Source: a bacterium (GTDB taxonomy: Bacteria > Zixibacteria > MSB-5A5 > GN15 > FEB-12). Taken from it: a stretch of 64,000 bases of DNA. Under the pieces are notes generated by a model that was not told the DNA's origin, made no database searches, and saw only the letters and a list, made by a program, of their open reading frames with translations. The DNA lies in assembly GCA_016708025.1 (NCBI GenBank), contig JADJGQ010000002.1, forward strand, positions 930,001-994,000. Reading direction: 5' to 3'. This document shows, piece by piece, positions 60,230 to 64,000 of this stretch (positions within the stretch are counted from its first letter, which is position 1; each line of letters starts with the position of its first letter). The translations under genes were made by a program, and so were the position numbers.

Positions 60230-60589
60230 TTATGCAGTTCTGGTCCGTACCTGACCGTACCGCTGAGTGATATATCCAAGAATAAGTCCGACCAGAGAAC
60301 CCGGGATCATGATCTCCAGCCAGTAATGACTGCCGTCTTCATTGGGCATCGCCGCAATAAGGAAAGCGAGGAAGAGGCCAACCGCAAAGCCAACGACCAG
60401 TCCGAGTGGGAGTGAGTTGTATTTCTTTGCGACATAGCCAATAATTATACCCGCGATCATCCCTTTGACGGTCGAGCCAATGACAATGCCGACGATCATC
60501 GGGGCGGCCTCGGGGGTGAAGAGCGCGGTGAGGCCATCGAGGGCACCCAGTATCGCGCCAAAGAGCAAGCCAAGTAACGGCTTAGACAT
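60230..60589 (-). CDS. Small membrane protein, unknown
   Basis: 119 aa with four predicted helices: LLGLLFGAILGALDGLTALF, MIVGIVIGSTVKGMIAGIII, LVVGFAVGLFLAFLIAAMP and IPGSLVGLILGYITQRYG, rich in Gly and small residues. AGGAGG lies ~7 nt before the ATG. The family is not recognised. It is positioned between the kinase and VOC genes in a probable operon. Confidence 0.65.
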   Translation of the reverse strand: MSKPLLGLLFGAILGALDGLTALFTPEAAPMIVGIVIGSTVKGMIAGIIIGYVAKKYNSLPLGLVVGFAVGLFLAFLIAAMPNEDGSHYWLEIMIPGSLVGLILGYITQRYGQVRTRTA

Positions 60590-60661
60590 GTTATTCCTCC
60601 TGCAATGAATAATTGGTGGTTGTCTTCTCTACTGCTCTATTACGCGTGGCGCGAATTTCCT

Positions 60662-61687
60662 TTAAATCTGCAAGAAGAAAAAAATCAGGTACCGCACCAA
60701 CATATAGCCAAAGAGAATAAACAAAATCACTTTGTTGCGACCGGCCCATCGCGAGGTGATCTCCCAGATCGACTCTTTATAGGCGGTCACCGGTTCGTTG
60801 TCCAGATAACGAGCGATATCGCGGGAAAGATCATTGGCTGATTGATACCGCTCAGATCTTTCGGTTCGAAGAGATTTGAGGCAGACCGCTTCAATCCGTT
60901 TGGGGATCGATCGCTGCAGCTCGCGGGGGGGAAGAAGTCGCCCGGATGTTTCGTCCTTCAACGGGTGTTTGCCTGTCAGCAGGAAATAGAGAATGGCGCC
61001 GAGTGAATAGATGTCTGATCGCTGATCAATGAGCGACGGATCGCCGCTGGCTTGCTCGGGGGACATGTAGGCAGGAGTTCCCATAACGGCACCAGAGTCA
61101 GTGATGGCGGGGTTATCCTTCTTAAGAAGCGAAGCCTGACGGGGAGTGAGTCCAACCGTGTTCTCCATCTTCAGCGATGTTGCAAGACCCCAATCCAGGA
61201 CGAGCACTTCGCCAAATTGCCCGACCATGATATTGGCGGGCTTAAGGTCGCGGTGCAAAATTCCGTGGGCATGCACGAACGCGATCGCTTCGACAATTTT
61301 CTGAAAGACGCGCAAGAGTTCGGGAGGCGCAGTAACTGTTTTGCGATAGTGGGCCAGTGTTTCGCCGGAGACATACTTCATTACATAAAAAACGCGGCCA
61401 TCGGCAAGCCGACCGACATCGTGAATCGGGACTATCGCCGGGTGTTCAAGTTGAGCGACGACCTTGGCTTCGCGCAACATGCGGTCAGCCAACTGGCCGG
61501 AGGTATCGGGAAGGGTGAGGAGCTTGAGCGCGACTTTGCGGTCAAGTTCGGTATCGTGAACGAGGAAAACAGTTCCCATCCCGCCGGCGGCTACTCTTTC
61601 GAGCAGACGATACTTCGTGCCGGTCAGATCGGGAGATTCGACCAGGGTGCGAAGATGTTCCAGCTTTTTGTTGGAGAGGTTATTCAT
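60662..61687 (-). CDS. Membrane-anchored Ser/Thr protein kinase
   Basis: 341 aa. Gly-rich loop RVAAGGMGTVFLV (31-43), Lys K55 in VALKLL, catalytic loop HRDLKPANI (D147) and DWGLA in place of DFG, a substitution common in bacterial kinases of this class. The APE-like TPAYMSPEQ segment and GAILYFLLTGKHPL follow. After the kinase comes a single C-terminal transmembrane helix (KVILFILFGYMLVRYLIFFF) with no large extracellular sensor. The stop of the sigma gene overlaps its start by 4 nt, so the two are coupled. It likely phosphorylates the sigma factor. Confidence 0.92.
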   Translation of the reverse strand: MNNLSNKKLEHLRTLVESPDLTGTKYRLLERVAAGGMGTVFLVHDTELDRKVALKLLTLPDTSGQLADRMLREAKVVAQLEHPAIVPIHDVGRLADGRVFYVMKYVSGETLAHYRKTVTAPPELLRVFQKIVEAIAFVHAHGILHRDLKPANIMVGQFGEVLVLDWGLATSLKMENTVGLTPRQASLLKKDNPAITDSGAVMGTPAYMSPEQASGDPSLIDQRSDIYSLGAILYFLLTGKHPLKDETSGRLLPPRELQRSIPKRIEAVCLKSLRTERSERYQSANDLSRDIARYLDNEPVTAYKESIWEITSRWAGRNKVILFILFGYMLVRYLIFFFLQI

Positions 61688-62433
61688 GCCAGCTTGATCC
61701 CGAGTACAGCCATTACTTCTTCGCGATACTCCTGCTCATTGGAGGTCAGCTCCGCGATAGTATCGAGGACGGTCTGGCGGAATTGGCGCCGTGCCCAGGC
61801 GAGATAATTGGTGACGGTGGCTTCGTTGAGCGCGTGTTGTGCAGCCATGTCCGCATATGAGAGGCTGTTGTTGTCGGCGAGGTCGTAAGCTTCGAAGAGT
61901 TGAAAGTGTATTTGTTTCTCCTCAGTTTCGCACAACAACCTGAATTTGTGAATTGCCAGTACCAGGATGGAGCGAACCCATTCGCGGTCGAAGATCTGGT
62001 CCGGTTGGTATTGCGGTCCGGCGGCAATGGTAGCGATTTCCCGCTCGGCTGAAGCGAAGTCGAGCGAGGTGTGCTCATATTCGCCGCCTCGCTTGATCCG
62101 TTCGGAGGCCGTCTGTGCTTTCATGACTGAGCGGTCGAGGCAGGTACGCAGGAAAGTGCGAAAGCGGGCTTTGGACGGATCGTAATCAGTGAGGTACTGT
62201 TTCTCAAAGGCGGCCAGGAAGAATGACTGGATAAGATCCTGGGCATGTTCGGGCGAGACATTCCAGCGGATGCGCAGATGCTTGTAGGCAGGTCGCCAGT
62301 AGACCGAGATGACGGCATCCCAACTGACGCGTCGGCGGTCCGGGTCGCTGTCGCGAAGACCATTGATGGCGGAGAACCGCGTGGTCGGGAAGTGCGATGG
62401 ATCGTCGGGCAACATATTCCTCTGGTCAGGCAA
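61684..62433 (-). CDS. ECF-type RNA polymerase sigma factor paired with a kinase
   Basis: 249 aa. Sigma-2 region: AQDLIQSFFLAAFEKQYLTD and ARFRTFLRTCLDRSVMKAQT. Sigma-4 region: LSYADMAAQHALNEATVTNY with the helix-turn-helix. It resembles the kinase-linked ECF sigmas of Planctomycetes and Acidobacteria, which are activated by phosphorylation rather than by an anti-sigma factor. The start is either TTG 62433 or ATG 62415. It overlaps the kinase start by 4 nt. No separate anti-sigma gene is seen. Confidence 0.85.
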   Translation of the reverse strand: MPDQRNMLPDDPSHFPTTRFSAINGLRDSDPDRRRVSWDAVISVYWRPAYKHLRIRWNVSPEHAQDLIQSFFLAAFEKQYLTDYDPSKARFRTFLRTCLDRSVMKAQTASERIKRGGEYEHTSLDFASAEREIATIAAGPQYQPDQIFDREWVRSILVLAIHKFRLLCETEEKQIHFQLFEAYDLADNNSLSYADMAAQHALNEATVTNYLAWARRQFRQTVLDTIAELTSNEQEYREEVMAVLGIKLA

Positions 62434-62801
62434 CCGATAATGCCTGGTTCATAATTGTGACGATTAGGTTAGCGGGGTCATCAGGATAATAACATAGCGA
62501 GAGGGAAATGTCAAAGTTATGGCGGCGGTACTTTGGCGGACAGGGAGTTGACGATGTCTCATCTTTGTGCAGGAAAGTGCTCAATGTGATTTTGTTCCCA
62601 TAGTGGGTCGGTTAATTGTGGTATGAAATCATCTATGTTAGGGAACCAGACGGCCGATTTTGCGATTATGGTTGGGAAACAATAGGTATTAGTAACCGTA
62701 TATCTGACCTTTGGTTGGCTTTGTCGGGAGAAAGCCGGCCCGGTGCGGATGGCCGCCTGAAGGGTAATTCGGCAAAAGACAATATAGCAACGAGGTATCG
62801 T

Positions 62802-63908
62802 GTGATTCGCTTCTCATTTGTCATCCTGATATTGGGTCTATTCTCACTCATGCTTTTCGGGGTCTCCGGCTGTTCGAAAGACCAGACCGCCGGGGCGTTT
62901 ACGCCTCCGCCAATGCCGGTGGAGACAGCGACCGTGGAAGCGAAGACAGTGGTCGATCGATTTGATGCGGTCGGGACTATCGAGGCGATCAACTCGGTGA
63001 CGATCGTCTCGGAGATCGATGGACTGGTCAAAGCGGTACCCTTTGACGAAGGGTCATCGATCAAGAAGGGGGAGTTGATCGTGCAGTTGGATGATTCACA
63101 GCTTAAGGCAGACCTGGCCCGGGCCGAAGCGATCCGCGATCAACAGAAGGTCACGTATGATCGAGTGAAAGAACTCTCGGACCGTGGCGCAGTTTCCCCA
63201 CAGGAACATGATAACGCGTTGGCGAATTTGAAAGTTGCTGAGGCAGATGTTGATCTGGCGAAAGCCCGTCTGGACAAGACCCGCATTGTTGCGCCGTTTG
63301 ACGGTGTAATCGGAGCGCGCAAGATAAGCCCTGGTACGTTTCTGCGAGCGGGTGGTTCATTCGGGACAAGCAGCGCCATTGCTGATCTGGTACAGCTTTC
63401 GCAGCTCAAAGTGACATTCTCCGCGCCAGAGCGGTTCTTCTCGATGCTGAAACGGAAGGCAGAGGTCACGGTCACGACCAGCGCGTATCGAGATCAGGCA
63501 GTGAAGGGGACGATCGAAGTGATCGAGCCGATGGTTGATCCCTCGACGCGCAGTGCGATGATCACAGCGCATATCGAAAACCCGGAGTACCGGTTCCGCC
63601 CGGGCATGTCGGCCAATATATCGGCGGTTCTCAGCACGCGGGATAACGCGCTGCTGGTGCCGGATGAAGCAATCTTCGCTGAAGGAGACCAGATGCTGGT
63701 CTTTGTGGTGAAGCCGGATTCAACCGTGGGGCGAGCGGTGATCAAGATAGGAAGCCGCCAGCCGGGGACAGTGGAGATATTGTCAGGGCTGGAAGTAGGG
63801 CAGATGGTAGTTTCAGCCGGGCACCAGAAGTTATATGAGGGGGCGAAAGTGATGCCAATACCGCATCAGGCGGCGGGCGCGGCGCAGGTGCAGGGAGGCG
63901 TGCAGTGA
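62802..63908 (+). CDS. RND efflux periplasmic adaptor (MFP) lipoprotein
   Basis: 368 aa from GTG 62802 (GAGG 6 nt upstream); a longer frame to 62616 only adds an unconserved leader. A lipobox GVSGC (Cys 24) indicates a lipoprotein. Barrel-sandwich hybrid: VDRFDAVGTIEAINSVTIVS and PFDGVIGARKISPGTF surround a helical hairpin (LARAEAIRDQQKVTYDRVKE). The beta-barrel and MPD follow (YRFRPGMSANISAVLSTRDN). It links an inner-membrane RND pump to an outer-membrane channel. It overlaps the pump start by 4 nt. Confidence 0.93.
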   Translation: MIRFSFVILILGLFSLMLFGVSGCSKDQTAGAFTPPPMPVETATVEAKTVVDRFDAVGTIEAINSVTIVSEIDGLVKAVPFDEGSSIKKGELIVQLDDSQLKADLARAEAIRDQQKVTYDRVKELSDRGAVSPQEHDNALANLKVAEADVDLAKARLDKTRIVAPFDGVIGARKISPGTFLRAGGSFGTSSAIADLVQLSQLKVTFSAPERFFSMLKRKAEVTVTTSAYRDQAVKGTIEVIEPMVDPSTRSAMITAHIENPEYRFRPGMSANISAVLSTRDNALLVPDEAIFAEGDQMLVFVVKPDSTVGRAVIKIGSRQPGTVEILSGLEVGQMVVSAGHQKLYEGAKVMPIPHQAAGAAQVQGGVQ

Positions 63909-64000
63909 AGTTATCTGAAATATCGATCCAGCGACCCGTTCTGGCGCTGGTTTTTAGCTTAGTCATTATTTTGCTCGGGGCGGTGGCATTCAGTCGCCTT
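63905..64000 (+). CDS. RND efflux pump inner-membrane subunit (3' partial)
   Basis: The frame starts at GTG 63905 inside the adaptor stop (GTGA overlap) and continues past the window. The visible 32 residues, KLSEISIQRPVLALVFSLVI followed by ILLGAVAFSRL, match the N terminus of AcrB/MexB-type or HAE1 exporters, including the conserved 'i.rPv.a.v...ii..G..a' first helix. The drug or metabolite cannot be told from this piece. Confidence 0.88.
   Translation, partial: MKLSEISIQRPVLALVFSLVIILLGAVAFSRL

Overview
The window is a stretch of chromosome from a Gram-negative bacterium with an outer membrane: it carries LptB, a TonB-dependent receptor, an Omp85-type patatin protein, lipoproteins and an RND efflux system. 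Most genes are G+C-rich. Dockerin-like repeats in a secreted protein, four single-domain RRM proteins, an ECF sigma/Ser-Thr kinase pair and an archaeal-type GatDE amidotransferase suggest an uncultivated lineage of the FCB superphylum, such as Zixibacteria. That placement is inference; no rRNA or tRNA gene was seen.

Layout. 1-9.3 kb: end of a PilX-like pilus gene, then SppA, a putative adhesin, an rRNA/tRNA methyltransferase, a patatin-POTRA-barrel protein and an outer-membrane protein. 9.4-16.6 kb: acyl-CoA dehydrogenase, enoyl-CoA hydratase, two GNATs, a C_GCAxxG_C_C protein and gatE-gatD. 16.6-19.5 kb: an A+T-richer accessory patch, including a gene that reads through only with a +1 shift and then ends in an SSB-like acidic tail. 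19.6-23.5 kb: two RRM genes, a SpoIIAA-like protein, a free CZB domain and a DUF6600-like protein. 23.5-25.5 kb: a dense short-repeat array holding a GIY-YIG gene and an ORF6N gene. 25.5-28.6 kb: a second A+T-rich island of six minus-strand genes. 28.9-36.4 kb: gyrA, long poly-G tracts, a RimJ-like acetyltransferase, two more RRM genes and a dockerin-like secreted protein. 36.6-50.3 kb: TonB receptor, EamA transporter, NUDIX protein, hpf/rpoN/lptB, a TPR lipoprotein, nucleotide-sugar genes and a geranylgeranyl-reductase-like flavoprotein. 51-59.6 kb: a PDZ/NEW3/ABC operon divergent from a two-component system. 59.8-64 kb: ECF sigma-kinase-membrane-VOC genes, then the start of an RND efflux operon.

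Two layers of non-coding structure stand out. First, the four RRM genes carry related 5' leaders of about 160-180 nt. Three share the order CGTCCC, 11-12 nt, TCTCAAnnGATTCTCTC, 53-57 nt, then a hairpin GCGCA-ATnn-TGCGC; the fourth is a divergent version. This looks like a shared, possibly cold- or auto-regulatory, RNA element. Second, the intergenic space is seeded with several REP/MITE-like families with conserved ends and palindromic cores. Some are fused to terminators, and one copy supplies a ribosome binding site.

The PDZ/NEW3/ABC operon and the two-component genes share an intergenic region with four GTTA half-sites spaced exactly 10 bp apart, ending where a poor -35 begins. This suggests direct control by the adjacent OmpR-family regulator.
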